Assembly: GCA_036674765.1 (NCBI GenBank)
Contig: JARVKI010000038.1
Coordinates: forward strand, 124,001-188,000
DNA length: 64,000 nt
Origin: Seiridium cupressi
Taxonomy: Eukaryota > Ascomycota > Sordariomycetes > Amphisphaeriales > Sporocadaceae
Direction: 5' to 3'
Part shown: positions 46,983 through 59,209 of the stretch, piece by piece
Numbering within the stretch: position 1 is the first letter of the stretch
How the letters are laid out: each line of letters opens with the position of its first letter
Translations under genes and position numbers: made by a program
Notes under the pieces: generated by a model
Databases searched by the model: none
Told to the model about the DNA's origin: nothing
What the model saw: the letters and a program-made list of their open reading frames with translations, nothing else

Positions 46983-47932
46983 TAGGAAATGCAACTGAAG
47001 ACGGCAACTTGCATGCAAGAGAATGGCAGTCATATAGGGAGGTCTCGGAGACGACAGGGTATTTCATACGCGGACGTGGTATCAGAGTCTCAAAAATGAT
47101 TCTGGAGAATTGTAGCTTGGAATTGAGGGATGATCTCAGCTCCCCCGTGCCGCAGCAGCTGAGCCGATTGGCGCACTGAACAGCTCACGCGAGCAACCCC
47201 TAACCCAGTTGAGCTGCTTCTCTACACCAGAGACGTCAGAAGGCGGTGCTGGCCTACGACTCTTCGGCCGACCGATTTCATGATAAGCCCCGCGCATTCA
47301 CATATTTGTTTCCCGCCATTGTCCGGTGCTGTTGTCGATGAACACAACATCACCAACTTGCCTTGGAGGACCAGAGCGACCCGCCAAGAAATCACCGTTA
47401 GTGAGCTCTCGTCATTACTGAATGATGTTACTGCTTATGAGATGCTATTTGATCAACCGACTCTTGGCAATGGAGGCTGTGATTTCCCCAGCCTACGCAC
47501 GCCCGCCCCACATACTCCTCATCATGATATGACTGAACCCGGACGCTGAGATTCCAACGGTCTACTCAGTCAACTGCCACCAACCCTTGGTCTCGCCAAT
47601 CACTAATCAGTACAGAACAACTGGGTTCCCTCTGCAGCCACGAGCGCCAGCCTTGCACCATCAATTATCTAATGGCAGTGGAGAAAACAAGGCTTGTTAC
47701 GCCGGACCCCGAAGTGCTTCAGCACGTACCTATTTCGACGTTCAAGTAAGCTTTTGACACAGTTGGGAGTAACAATAGACTCTCGTCCTAAGCTTTGCGG
47801 ATTGGTTGATGATTATGCTCCTCTCGGCTTAGCGTGGAACAAGTGCAACTACACATCCTCTAACCAGGGCTCAACGTTGCTCCCCTCCATCGTGGGTCAT
47901 CTAGAGGAGCCTCGACGCACCATAGCTATGAT
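46983..47932. other. Intergenic, no gene seen
   Basis: Promoter side of the C2H2-like gene and sequence up to the second stop of the tRNA ligase frame. Two short plus-strand frames lack domain character. Confidence 0.45.
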
Positions 47933-48187
47933 CTAGTACCAAAACAAAAACACGGCAATTCCGCGCCTACGCTCATACCCTTCGTTGGCCTTTGTCTGAT
48001 CAAGCTTCATAGCATTAGGCCGTACGCCACCTCGACCTCTTCCGCCGCCTCTTTTCCAGCGCGCATGACCACGTCCGCGGCCAGGACTACGATTCCCACC
48101 CTGGTGGGCATGACGGCTCTCCTTGTTGGATGAGATGGCCAGTTTATTTCCCTCCTCATCAGGCTCGTAGGTCTCCTCACGTCCGTC
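47933..48187 (-). other. In-frame RG-rich extension after the Trl1 stop codon
   Basis: Directly downstream of the TAG at 48188-48190 the same frame stays open for 84 codons to a second TAG at 47933-47935. The translation is strongly protein-like: acidic start (REETYEPDEEGNK), then GGNRSPGRGRGHARWK and RGGGRGRGGVRP, an RNA-binding-type RG/RGG run. It could be a readthrough extension, the remains of a longer ancestral protein after a nonsense change, or a base-call error. Confidence 0.55.
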
Positions 48188-50675
48188 CTAGCGCGCAAGG
48201 ACACCACGGACTGTTCCCTTTAGGACGGGTTTTGGCTCAAAACCACGCTCGCCGACGCCATTCCCTGTGCCCTCTTGTAGCCATCTAGCTATCAAGTCAT
48301 TGCTTTCTTTCGGTTTGACGCTCTGGTCACGGGTGCCGACCGTGATATGTGCTACCGGGTTGACGCTTGCCCATTGAGAATCGGGAATCCTAGCCACGAT
48401 TGTCATGACTCGATCATCGAAAATAACCTGGTAAGTGTAAGTCAACTAAGCCGACATAAAATTTTAATTTTAATTTATTTTTTTGCCTTGGGAATAGGGA
48501 GGGAACGTGATCGAAAACAGAACTTACTCTTTCAAGCTCGACATCACACTCGGCAATGCGGCCATCGTTGGGAGCACTTTCTTCCTCAAGTTTGAGAAAC
48601 TCAGCCCACCGTTCCGGGTGATCCTTGGAAACAGCACGATGCATCAACGTAACATGAAACTGAGGTTGGATGCGTCGAGTCTGCTGCAGCTGCTTGTAAA
48701 ATTTGGACGTTTGTGTGTCAACATCCTTGAAAGCCGTTTCTAGGATACTGTTCACATCCTTGGCAGGCATCGAAACCGCCATGTACTCCAGTGGCTTTTT
48801 CTTCTGAACCTTCGGCTGTTGCTGTCTCTGCCCACCATTCTGCTTATTTTTGCCTCCTCGATCGGGAATTGTATGTCGAAGATCAGGTTTGTAATTCTCG
48901 ATAGCACCCTTGATTGCCTCATCCAAGTCCTCTTTGCTTGGAGCCTCGGGAACTAGACGTGGATATTTGCGATGTAGCTCATTGATCATAGTCTCGAGAT
49001 TTTCGCGACTATCCTTGGAGGCATCAAGGTCAACGACCAAGTCGAAGCCAGCATCAGGCAGGTTGTCTGGATCGCATGGCTGGAAGCGGTGGATGAAGTT
49101 CTCCATAATACCAATTACCTTGGACTCATCGGACGCTGCCTGGATTGTCTGATGGTTGTCGCCTCGTGCAAGAACACGCTCGCGGGTGACGCGGCGTACC
49201 TGCTCCATGTCGCCATGTGAGAAGTTCATTGCGACAAGACGAGCCTGTGCATGTTGCAGCTTTATGTCCTTGATGATCTGCTCTCTCTCACGTCGCTCAG
49301 AGTTGTTACGATCAGAGATCACGACCGGATTGCCGTCGGAGAGCAGCTGCGTGACCTGCTTCACCATCTGAGCTGGGCGGCCCTTGCCTGTTATGTTGTC
49401 GTTCTGCACGTGTCCCCAGCCAAACAAATTGGTCAAGCCTACTGCAACTGTAGTCTTTCCACAACCAATTGTTGCGATGGGTACGATGACGACACCATCA
49501 GTAACCAAAGCCCCGTCTTCGTTGCCGTCATTCTCGATATTGGCTGCATCGGATCCCTTCATATTTTTGTAGGCGAGGAAATCATCTCGGAGCTTGATGA
49601 TGCCGTGATTCTGGTTGTATAGCTTTCCGAGCTGTGGGTCTTGGGCGAGACGCTTTCTGGCGTAGAGGAGGTATTCCTCGGTGATCTTGGCGTGCTTCTT
49701 GTACTTCGGCGGCCGGCCGGCAATAAGCGCCTTCGTGCACTCGCGCCACTGACGGTACATCAGGTATGGTTCATCAAACTTGTACTTCCAGAACCAGTCG
49801 TTGTAGGGCTTTTGCTTAGGATCATGGGACATTCGGCATCGAATGACGAAACCCTCGACATCCCGTCCCTCATGAGCTCCCGTCTCTGCGACACCTTCCA
49901 AGAAGGTTTGCACTGTATCCATGTCGTCAAAAACCTGCAATCCCACTTTTCGGAAGCCCCAGTCATCGGCGAACTTTTGAACGAGGTCGCTAGGATAGGT
50001 CATGAACTCCGGCACGTTGATATTGATACCGTGGAGGTAGAGACCTGCCTTCTCTGGTCCATAGGCTAGAATATGCTCCTCAAAGCCATCATCGCACAGC
50101 TCTGCGACAGCCGTGATATTCCTGCTTCTCAGTTCTCGTGCAAGGTCTGAGCGCGTCTTGCCAAGAGCCTGGAGCTGTTTGTCAACCCACTTCTCACCAG
50201 CCATGGAATGGCTCAATTCGACATCACTTCGAGCTCCAGTAGAGTGCTTGCTGCAGACCAGCAAGGTCTCGTCCTCCAGGCCACCAATGAAGATGATGCA
50301 GCCGTTCTCCTTGAGAGTGAGCTCATACGGACCCTGTGTTCTAGCACGAATGCTTGGCCACTTGGTGTCTGTTGTCTCGTTGACGTTGAAGAATTTGTCA
50401 TATCCTCGAATGGCAATCTCATGTTGACCACGGCTGTTCTTGGTGGTGAACAGACCGCGAGCATATGTGGGCAGATCGGGCTTTTTGTAGTCCCAGTCCT
50501 GAAATCGCCAGGAGTCTACCGTGATGCCATTCGGCGAGCCTTGGACACTGAAAGTGGTCTTCTTGGCTCTGAAGCCGTGCTTGCCCTTGCTAGTGGAACC
50601 ATTGAGCCCAGCCACGAGATTCTGGATCTCCTGGGGATCTTGATCGGCGTAGGGAACCGTGGTCCCGGACGCCAT
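48188..50675 (-). CDS. TRL1: Fungal tRNA ligase Trl1 (ligase-kinase-phosphodiesterase)
   Basis: Exons 48528-50675 and 48188-48427 (100 nt intron) give 795 residues. It seals tRNA exons after intron removal and, in fungi, HAC1-type mRNA. The N-terminal ligase domain has the adenylated lysine K122 in LKENG, the VEGFVIRC motif and WFWKYKF. The central kinase has a P-loop ATIGCGKTT (401-409). The C-terminal cyclic phosphodiesterase shows the two HxT motifs HVTLMH and HITVGT, the second in exon 2. The reading frame continues after the TAG for 84 codons of RG-rich sequence. The gene is divergent from mitochondrial uL10 across 1 kb. Start at MASGTTVP; the open upstream frame is probably leader. Confidence 0.96.
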
Positions 50676-51687
50676 GGTATGTTGGTGTGCAGAGTTGGGA
50701 TAGAGGTGAGTGGGGATGTTCTGGTGCACTTTTGTGAAGTGGGATTGATAGCGTTCCGTGCTGATGGAATGACTGCACCGAAGGTGTCGTAATACACTGC
50801 CGCGGTGAAGAAGGAGGTCTGAAAAGGGAGGGGCAGTGGCAGTCGTTGCCTGTTTGGTAATCTGCCGATGAAAACTGCCTAGTACTTGTCGACGGCAAGA
50901 ACGCATGCAGTACTCGATAATTGAGGTACTTGCTGCGTCTGGTGAGAATGCAGGTACTGTACCCCGCTGAACTGCAAAGTGAATGACAAAGGGTCGACAA
51001 ATATGAGGCTGAAGCTTCTCCTTCTTGGGTACAGTTGGCTGGAAGATTTATACAAACCTGCCGTGGGGTCTGCAGCCTCAGGCTGGACAATGTTCTGGAA
51101 CGTACAATGTAGATTGCAATGGATTAGTCCAGCTAAGCTAGGAATCGCACGGCATGAGTCACATGCAGGCTCGGCGGTTGAATCAGAATGATGGACTTCC
51201 GGCGAAGGCTTAGTAGGTCAGAAGTGGCTTGCCCTGCTGTAGTTTGGTATGGCAGATGCTGGCAAGTCTCGCAGCGTGCCTCGCAAATACGACAAAACGG
51301 GCAAAAACCAATATTAGTACTGGTCGACTGGCTTGCAGCTCTGCAAAAGACCCCGCCGTCTTTACTGGTGATTGTAGCCCTATGACAACTGACGTTGATG
51401 CCCTGCACCAGATTGGTGGGGTCGCGCCAGGCGCCTAGCTTCTATGTATAGCCGCCCACTGCCGCCACAACGCTGCCGCATAAGTACAAAATGCAAGTAG
51501 CACAACCGCCTATTTGTGGCGCAGTCATTTATGCACAATGCAACGCATCTCCTGCTGCACGGGCCGTCTCCAAAAATTCCAGAAGCTCTGGCTGAAGCTT
51601 TCGCGATCTTTCGAGACCTGGCCCCCGACGACGTTCGAACCGGTCCAACGATCTGACACCTCGAATCCCCGCCGGCAGACGCCCAAG
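50676..51687. promoter_or_regulatory. Divergent promoter, TRL1 and mitochondrial uL10
   Basis: 1 kb between two divergent genes. The uL10 frame is open upstream to 51514, with another in-frame ATG at 51538, so part may be coding. No distinct motif identified. Confidence 0.45.
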
Positions 51688-52725
51688 ATGCCTGCGAGAC
51701 TCAATTGCTCTTCAGCCCGAGCTGTGGGTCGTTCATTACGCCCGCAAGGCTCGATATCCCTCTCGAGAGCCGCGGCCGTGTTCCCGTGCACTCAGCAGAC
51801 CAGCGTTCCATCGAGGACCTACGCCGCTGCAGTCTCGCCCATTCCGTTAGGGAAGCTGCAGCTCCCAGAAGATTATATACCGCCCACGAAGCCCCCGTCA
51901 GCACGTCGAGCAGAGACCCGAAAGTCACAATTGCTCCGAACCTACACTGCACTCCTGCGCTCCACACCCCTGATACTCTTTTTCCAACACAACAACCTCA
52001 CGGCCGTGGAATGGTCAGCGGTTCGTCGCGAGCTGCGGAAAGTCCTCTCAGAGGTCCCTCCGCCCGTCGTCGGGCCGGACGGGACCTTGCCTGTCAACCC
52101 CGTAGACTCAATTGAGCTCAGTGTGCTACGGACACGCATTTTTGATGTTGCGTTCAAGGTTGTCGAGTTCTTCGATACCGAGGCGGCAGCTGTGAAGTCG
52201 AACGCATACACCCACGATCTGTCCAGCACGGCATACGAAAGTATCAAGAAGGCCAATTTGGAGGACCCCAACAGCACATACGCTCAAATCAGCCCTCTTC
52301 TCATTGGACCTGTGGCTGCCCTTACGATCCCAACTGTTAGCCCAGCGCATCTGGCGGCTGCTTTGAAGATTCTCGCGCCTAGTGCGCCCAACTTCCCTGC
52401 GCCAACGAGGAAGAAGAACCCGGGCTGGCATGATCCGATAGCTCAGGCTGGCTTCCAGAAGCTCATCCTGATTGGTGGACGCGTCGAGGGTAAGGCATTT
52501 GATCAAGACGGCGTCAAGTGGGTTGGTGGCATTGAGGGCGGCATCGACGGGCTGAGAAGCCAGTTGGTGTCCATGCTCCAGAGTGCTGGTTTGGGTCTTA
52601 CGACGGCTTTGGAGGGCCACAGCAAGAGCTTATGGCTGGCCCTTGAGAGCCGGAGGACACAATTGGACGAGGAGCAGAACCCCAAGACGACGGATGACGG
52701 AGAGGCGAAACCGGAAGGAAGCTGA
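51688..52725 (+). CDS. Mitochondrial large ribosomal subunit protein uL10m
   Basis: Single exon. The ATG at 51688 gives 345 residues beginning [19 protein letters not shown], a basic, Ser/Arg-rich stretch fit for mitochondrial import. An in-frame ATG at 51538 would add 50 residues. The uL10 core starts at [20 protein letters not shown] and [22 protein letters not shown], followed by [21 protein letters not shown] and [20 protein letters not shown], the order seen in yeast Mrpl11 and bacterial L10. It sits at the base of the ribosomal stalk that recruits translation factors. The C-terminal tail is charged. Confidence 0.85.
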   Translation: MPARLNCSSARAVGRSLRPQGSISLSRAAAVFPCTQQTSVPSRTYAAAVSPIPLGKLQLPEDYIPPTKPPSARRAETRKSQLLRTYTALLRSTPLILFFQHNNLTAVEWSAVRRELRKVLSEVPPPVVGPDGTLPVNPVDSIELSVLRTRIFDVAFKVVEFFDTEAAAVKSNAYTHDLSSTAYESIKKANLEDPNSTYAQISPLLIGPVAALTIPTVSPAHLAAALKILAPSAPNFPAPTRKKNPGWHDPIAQAGFQKLILIGGRVEGKAFDQDGVKWVGGIEGGIDGLRSQLVSMLQSAGLGLTTALEGHSKSLWLALESRRTQLDEEQNPKTTDDGEAKPEGS

Positions 52726-53435
52726 AGAGGCTATATATGTACGATGCTGTAAATCTGGGTCCATGTGTAAACATCTGGCTGTATAATTACAATAACAAAG
52801 CTTCGCCCGTAGAAGGCATACTGCATCCCATTTCTTTCGAGCTACTGTTTTAGCATCTGGTCGTAGGGTTTTAGGATGCACCAGTTATTTGATTTGTACG
52901 TGTAATGCTGCTTTGGAAAAAGTTTGTGTTAACGTTGGACTATTTCTGTGGTATTCATCTAGGAATACTCGGTGAAAATCAGCATTGATACTATTCAAAT
53001 GCGACCACGTGGCTGTTGCCGCCGACAGATGTTTAGTGAGGCAGTATCTCAAGAAAATTGCGGCTCAGCTCTCTCCATCAATGATCGACACTGGCCGGCT
53101 CAGGGCTGCAAGGGCCGTGAACAGCCGCTAAAATAGGACCCTGCATTTCGGCTCGAGTGGTCCACGCCAGGGATGGGGGAAGCTGCGCGTCAGCTCGACG
53201 TGTCGTATGCCACCTTTTCTCTGCTCCTGCAGCGCATACTCCTAACAACGTCATCTTATCTAGAATTCGTCGCCATTTTCGAGCTCCTCGCTAGGCAGCC
53301 GCGCGATAGCTTCAACAGCCGTCATATCAACGCTCTTCATTCATGCCGACGTGACATTGCCGAGAAGTACACGGCACAGTCGACGATCCCCCCAAGGATA
53401 AGCTCCAACGAAACAAGCAGAGCCAACAGCCCACC
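52726..53435. other. Intergenic; promoter of the DUF4870 gene
   Basis: No supported coding region. Leader and promoter of the downstream gene; sequence at 53280-53430 may be transcribed leader. Confidence 0.45.
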
Positions 53436-54273
53436 ATGGACTTCGCACCTTATCAGTCCTCGCCGCCGGAGCACTCGCGCCCCTTCTCGCCAGCACAATC
53501 TCCCAGTCCTCGCGTATCGTACGAGCGCCAGCGATCCGCTCTGGCCTCCCCACCCCCGTTGCAGCATCCGCAACCGCAACGTCAGTGGGCGCCGACTCTG
53601 CCCGGAGGTTATTCACCAGTTGGCGGCGGAGCTGGTGGTGTAGGAGGTGGTCATGGGAACGAGGCCGGATACGGAGTGGATGCGTTCGACACAAGCTTGG
53701 GCGTCCGGCTGGACTATGAGGCTGCAGCGAGCTATCTGGCAATCCCGCCGCTGGGAGCCATTGTGCTGTTGATCTTGGAGAGAAAGAGTGATTATGTGAG
53801 GTAAGCGACTCGCGTGGGTGGTGTATTACAAAGATCTTGGAACATTGAAGGCGAGAGATGTCTATGGGCAAAGCCGTTATCGATCGACACGGTATGCCTG
53901 GAGAAACTATGGCATTGGGACGCTATGAACTGGCTTTGGCACTGGCTACGAGAAGCACATGTCCGCGCATTTTGGCGGATCAGAGCTAATCGTACCGTCA
54001 CAGATTCCACGCATGGCAATCGAGTTTATTGTTTACGGCAATATTCATTTTGCATCTGCTTTTCTCGTGGTCGACATTTTTCAGCTGGGTCATATTCCTT
54101 GGGGACCTTGCTCTCATGGCGTTCATGGCATTCAAGGCATATCGCGATGCGGACACACTAGATAGGTAGGTCCGAAGAGTACGTACCTATGGACTTGAGT
54201 ACTGATCCAGCTCTATAGACATGAGCTCCCGATATTTGGTCAACTGGCGAGCAAGTTCGTGGATGACGAGTAA
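53436..54273 (+). CDS. DUF4870/UPF0132-family small membrane protein
   Basis: Exons 53436-53800, 54004-54165 and 54219-54273 (introns 203 and 53 nt) give 193 residues. The first 85 residues are Pro/Gln/Gly-rich and disordered. Three transmembrane segments follow (YLAIPPLGAIVLLILE, LLFTAIFILHLLF, VIFLGDLALMAFMAF), with the family hallmark YVRFHAWQS linking the first two, formed across the first intron. DUF4870 proteins are common in bacteria and archaea and sporadic in fungi; function is unknown. The chain ends shortly after GQLASKFVDDE. It is probably in an internal or plasma membrane. Confidence 0.85.
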
Positions 54274-54673
54274 GAGGTGACAACATAGATTGGCGGAATC
54301 TGATCCCGAGGTGGTGGTGAAGTACTGAGTTCCAGCTTGCGGCTGTATGTATTTTACGTGTTCGATGCAATTATACCCCAAGTGCCGGACTGAGCACATA
54401 TCTAATGTCATATATAAAGCATTTGATTTGCCGTGGTGGCCTATCTGTCGTGATTAACTTTGATTCCTTCGCGTACAGAATTTTCACCCTCCCCCCCTTC
54501 TTTTGTGCCATCCTTTCCACCCTCATCTTCCCCAGAATCTGGGGCCGTTCAAAGCTCAGCGAGTCAGAGATGCTTGTCTTTCTGTCATTTGAGCCCATAA
54601 TTCCAATGCCAGCCCTGATGGGCGGACCTTTCAACAATCTGGCGCGACCATGGTTTCGAGAGTATATTGTGAA
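54274..54673. other. Intergenic between convergent genes
   Basis: 400 bp of 3' flank for the DUF4870 gene (plus) and the first coiled-coil gene (minus). No feature recognised. Confidence 0.5.
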
Positions 54674-55800
54674 TTATGCCATGCTCCGGTCCATGGAGGA
54701 TCCCTCATCTGGATTGCCATCTGGCTTCAGTCTCTTAGTAGCTCTTCCGCCGCCGTCGTCCGTTGCATCATCACACACTCTCTTGTTGTCTGGTTTCAAG
54801 AGCACATTCACTTGCTCGAAGGCCTTTGCTAGGTGTCGTGTCCTTGCATCCGTCTCAGCAAGCCGACCCTTCAACTCGATCTTTTCGCCTTCGAGCACTC
54901 TGACTTTGTCCTGTTTTGTCGTGAGAGCAGATCTCAGTTCCGCCTCCGCCTCGTACTGCGAGTTGTTTCTCTTGATAAGCACGGCCTTCTCCTTCTCCAG
55001 CTTCTTGACCATTTCCTTGTTGACAGAGGCACGGCCAAGCTCTACCTTGAGTGATTTGACCGAGTTTTCTAGAGATACATTCCTTGCTCTATTAGCCGCG
55101 AGCTCGCCCTCCAGAATCGCGCTCTTTCGTTTTTCAACTTCGAGGCTGCTTTCCTTGCGCTGAGCCTGGCGCGTCAAGGAGCTAGAACTTGAGCTGTCTG
55201 ACTGGTTCGGCTTGCGGCCAAGCCAAGCATTGACGGCGTCCACTGCCAATGAATGCTTCGTGGCTCCGATGGGTAGAACTATGACTTCGACAGCTTGCCG
55301 CTCGACCCAGTAGATGCTGTACTCCTCTAGAAACGGGCTTTGTTTCTGGCTTGTCAGGCCTCCCATTTGTGGCAGGCATTGTCTATTGAGATTTGGGGAA
55401 TCGTTGAAAACTATGAGCACATCATATCAGTTTAGACGTTACAACACAAGTCGAAATCTTTTGGATGCTTACCATAGGTGCGACGGATGTATCGGGCGTA
55501 GTAACTCGCAGCGAACTCGAGAGATACCGGTGCATGAACTGAAGCAAAGAATAAGACCCTCAAGATGTCCGTCTCCCAATTTCTCTCGACTTCTTGGAAA
55601 GCATTCGATACTGGCTGCCACCTGCGAACTTCATCAAAGGCATCCGCGATTGTAAGTGGTTGTTTACGCCAGGAGCTCAGGTTCTTCGGCACCTTTTCTT
55701 GAGCTTTTGGCGTGGGACGGTGCACCTTGAATATCACGATTCTACGCTCAGGTGGTCCGTGTTCGCCAGAATGAATTTCGTCGTTATGATCGAGCTCCAT
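54674..55800 (-). CDS. Orphan coiled-coil protein A
   Basis: Exons 55473-55800 and 54674-55410 (62 nt intron, CTCATAG acceptor) give 354 residues. No known domain. Residues 1-110 look globular (IVIFKVHRPTPKAQEK, HAPVSLEFAASYYARYIRR). A linker with YSIYWVERQAVEVIVLPIG follows, then a Ser run and about 130 residues of heptad-like coiled coil rich in Glu, Lys and Leu (SLEVEKRKSAILEGEL, MVKKLEKEKAVLIKR). The C-terminus is basic, with a likely nuclear signal TKRLKPD. It shares layout, intron position and short motifs (HAP...S, SYY/DYF, YWV-x-R) with protein B 2.3 kb away, so the two are probably diverged paralogues. No function can be assigned. Confidence 0.7.
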
Positions 55801-58142
55801 TGCGAAATGGTCAAACGTAAGAGGTGATGATGGATGCCAGTGAGTCGGTTCGAAACGGTGACTAAAGGCAAAATATCAGCCGTTAGAAAGTTGGTGTTAA
55901 TGCCGTTTTTTCCTCCTCCAGGTGCTAGATGAAATAAGGAAATTCCGAAATGGGAAGGAAACGGTGGTGCCGAAGTATCAGTTATCCAAATGACCGACCT
56001 ACTGGGAAGTTCCAACAACAATTGCCTCGCAGTCGTAGCGGCAAGCTTGAGATTCTTGTTTATCTTTGAGTTACCCAGATTTCGAGGGCTGCCTGGTTAC
56101 TTTTGACTGTGCTTTCGTGTGGATGCGCTAAACCATGTATAAAGTACAAGTTTATGGGGTGTAAAGTTGACTGTGCGCTGTAATGATGATAGGAACAATG
56201 ACGCAGGAGTGCCTTTTCAGACAATCGTTCAGTATCAAAGTTAAGAAAGTAAAAATTACGAGGCGACCTGGCCGAGCAACGGGTGGACTGTGAAGTGGCG
56301 TAGATGGTATCGGGGGCAGATTTGCTTGTGGTACTTTGAGCATACTTGTCTATGCTCGCAAGCTTGTCAAAATTAAACTCGGAGCAATATGGCACATCAG
56401 AACAGCACAACACGCTGAGAGCTACACAGTCTATGGAGCGCTCTCGTTAGAGGCAGATTCAGTAGCGTTCCAGTTGGCTACGTTCAATATTGTTAAAAAG
56501 ATACCGAAGACACAGTTGGGCTCTAGAATCCACCCTCGACGAGGTTGGCGGAGTAGATAAATAACTTGAACTTACTGCTAATTTACAAGTAACTGCGCAA
56601 TGTATCAACCTTATGCATATTACTACATTTGTCGGACATCACCCGCTCTTCATGAATAGCTTTCGCACCCTGTAACTGATTGATCTCCGCCGCCGCCCTA
56701 ATATCGATGTCCATCCAGCTGCATCTAGAACCAGGCGTATTGATGTTTCACCTTATGCACTGAGGTCCGGTATGCTTGTCTTTGATTCTTCCCGAAAACA
56801 GCGAAGCCATCTGCTGGCATTACAAGACCTCGGTTTTGCTGAACGTAGGACGGCCTATACGGCTCATGGCTATCCTTATTGCTCTTGTCCGCTAGGCAAG
56901 TATAGATCGTACTAACCTGTCTCAGGCCAAATCAAGAATCCGGGGAACAAGGACACCTTTGTAGGCTCTTGGTAGTGATTCGGCAATCATAGCGGTAAAC
57001 CAAGATGTCACAAGGCAGCTGGCCACTGCTAGCATGCGTGGTATGTGACTGGGTGTCAAGAGTGATGTACCGTTTTGGGAGGGTCTATTCTCGTGGAGTT
57101 AATGCCGTACCGCAAGCCGTCAAATCTTAATTGTAAATTAGCGACACTTCGAATATACCTTTGTTTGCTCTTGTAGTCGCCTGGGCGCAAAGGTCTGTGA
57201 GTGCTATCTCTAGCTGCGGCCGCCGATATCTCTAAGTACATTCTACACTATCTTCCTTCGGAGATAGAACTGTATCAGCCCCATAGACAAGCACCTGCTT
57301 GAGCATAACCCCCATTCCAGCTAGTTTATTGGTTAAAATATTCTATTCCGTGACAGGTTCTTGCATCACGGGCAAGTGTGTCGAAAGGGCTATCACCAAC
57401 CTTGCATGACGTTAAGATCTAACTTGTCTTGCTCTATAACATATCAGCCCAGTTATTAGTCACATATCGTATGCCAACGCATCTAAAGCCATACGCTAAC
57501 ATTTTAATAGCACGACGTTTGGTTAATAGAAGAGTCGACGCGGAGACTTGTGATCGAGCGGTCAGAGGTAAAATACTACCGCATCCTGTTGGGTCTATTT
57601 CTGTCTTCTGTGCTAAATCCGTAAAATGTTCCAGATCCTTTACGATGGTGATCCATGTGCAAAGTTTTGGTATCCAGGACGTCCTGGCCGGGAAGCCACA
57701 GCGATCTATGATAAACATGAGGAATATGAGAGCGACCACTCATCTCTAAGTTACGTAGGAGTGTGCCACTAGATCTCGCTGGAGGCCTATGGGATGAAAA
57801 TTAAGTTGGGATGGAAGGTGGTCCTCGAGGAAACCTTTGAAGCGGGCAGGGACGATCGTGCTGAAGGATTAAGTCAAGTTCTTTCTCGGCTGGTCCCCTA
57901 ACTTGTGCCGACTCTCCCATACCAGTCCCAGAAGAGACTTCAGCAGCCTTTTTCCGTTCGAGCACATAGTATAGTTAAAGACGAGTGTCGAGTGCTATAA
58001 CCATATCTTTGCCCTAGACTAGCACTTCTCTAGGACTTCAAGTGTGTTAAATCTGATATCGATGTACTAAAGCTACTGCATGTCGATAGCTACCCTGCGA
58101 ATGAAACTTAAGACGTGGTGCTTTCGCGGTCTTGTAAGCGAA
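55801..58142. other. Intergenic between the two coiled-coil genes
   Basis: 2.3 kb, partly AT-rich, no coding sequence I can support. At 57430-57750 both strands are open for about 100 codons. This may be a remnant of a mobile element or a pseudogene, but no domain is recognised. Confidence 0.4.
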
Positions 58143-59209
58143 TCAAGAGTCTTCCGCCGTCTTCTCCATCTCATCCACGTTGCGCTTCAGCGACTTGACG
58201 TTTTGGCGCAATGTATGATACTTGTTCTTCCATAGCGCAATTTCCTTGTCCCGGGCGGTAGTCAGAGCCTCTGATTCTTGGAGTTTATGGCGGAGGGCTT
58301 GGCACGTCTTTTCCGACTCAATTTTTGAGTCTTCCATCTCCTTTCTGTAACACTCCCTCATCTTGTGCGTCTCTGCCTCAAGCTCACGCACCCGCGATTC
58401 CGTGGTGTTCTTCTCCAATTGGAGATCCTCCTTATCCACCCTGGGTCTCCGATTCTCGTCGCTCATTATCTCATGCGAACTTACACATGTGGATTTAGCC
58501 TCATATGCGATGTTGAGCAAGCTTTGAGTGCGGGTTATTTTCTTCCTCAACGGAACCACCTCCTTCTCTAGCGACGAGACCTTGCCTCGCTGATACATGA
58601 CAGCTTCTGTCAGTGCCACGATCTCGTTATGTGGCCGATTCGATAGCTCGGGTTGCGAACACAAATTCGTAGCTTCGTTCCACATTGTCGCGCGACGATG
58701 GAATTTATCTTTACGTACGGGCGTCATTGACTCGATGCGATTGCCGCCCTCCAAGCCACGACGAGTCACCCAGTAATTGAAGTAGTCCTCACTGTTGATT
58801 TTATCCCATACGTCAGGGCTCTGGTCTCCATATGGGAAGTTTTTTAGTTTTTTTTTTGAACTTTGGTTTCTAATTGGCACATGAAACAAAACGAACGAGA
58901 ACTATGCAAAATGGAGAAGAGTTACAACGTACAACGTCCTTTCCATAGCCCCATGGCGATGAGCCAATCGAAATAGTCTGCCGAGATGGATGGTGCATGA
59001 CCTTCTTCGTAGAGTGAATTCAGCGCACAGATTTTCTCCCGGTAGAGGATCTCTTCCAGTGCCTTTGACACATCTGCACCTGAAAAATACTTGGTTCTCT
59101 TTTTGATCTTGATGAGGATCTTGTGGCAGAGACCGTCCGACCCAAGTGTTTTGAGGGAAGGGATTCGCCACTGATTGAGAATAACGCTGGCATGCTGTTC
59201 GGAAGCCAT
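58143..59209 (-). CDS. Orphan coiled-coil protein B
   Basis: Exons 58926-59209 and 58143-58869, joined by a 56 nt intron (donor GTAACT, acceptor AATTAG), phase-consistent, 336 residues. The N-terminal 95 residues are globular-looking, with EEGHAPSISADYFDWLIAMG; exon 2 opens with a Lys-rich patch and EDYFNYWVTRRGLEGG, echoing the first DYF-W motif. A coiled coil of about 160 residues follows (VSSLEKEVVPLRKKI, RVRELEAETHKM, LWKNKYHTLRQNVKSLK). No domain, signal peptide or membrane segment. The layout parallels protein A, so it is a likely paralogue. A Lys codon run (A10) begins exon 2 and could cause slippage. Confidence 0.68.

Noticed and set aside
47280..47936. Two plus-strand frames of 89 and 80 codons
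   Set aside because: No protein-like pattern, no splice partner, and they lie opposite or beside the tRNA ligase 3' region.
57429..57749. Open frames of about 100 codons on both strands
   Set aside because: Neither shows a domain or a splice context. Two-strand openness suggests composition or a relic rather than a gene.
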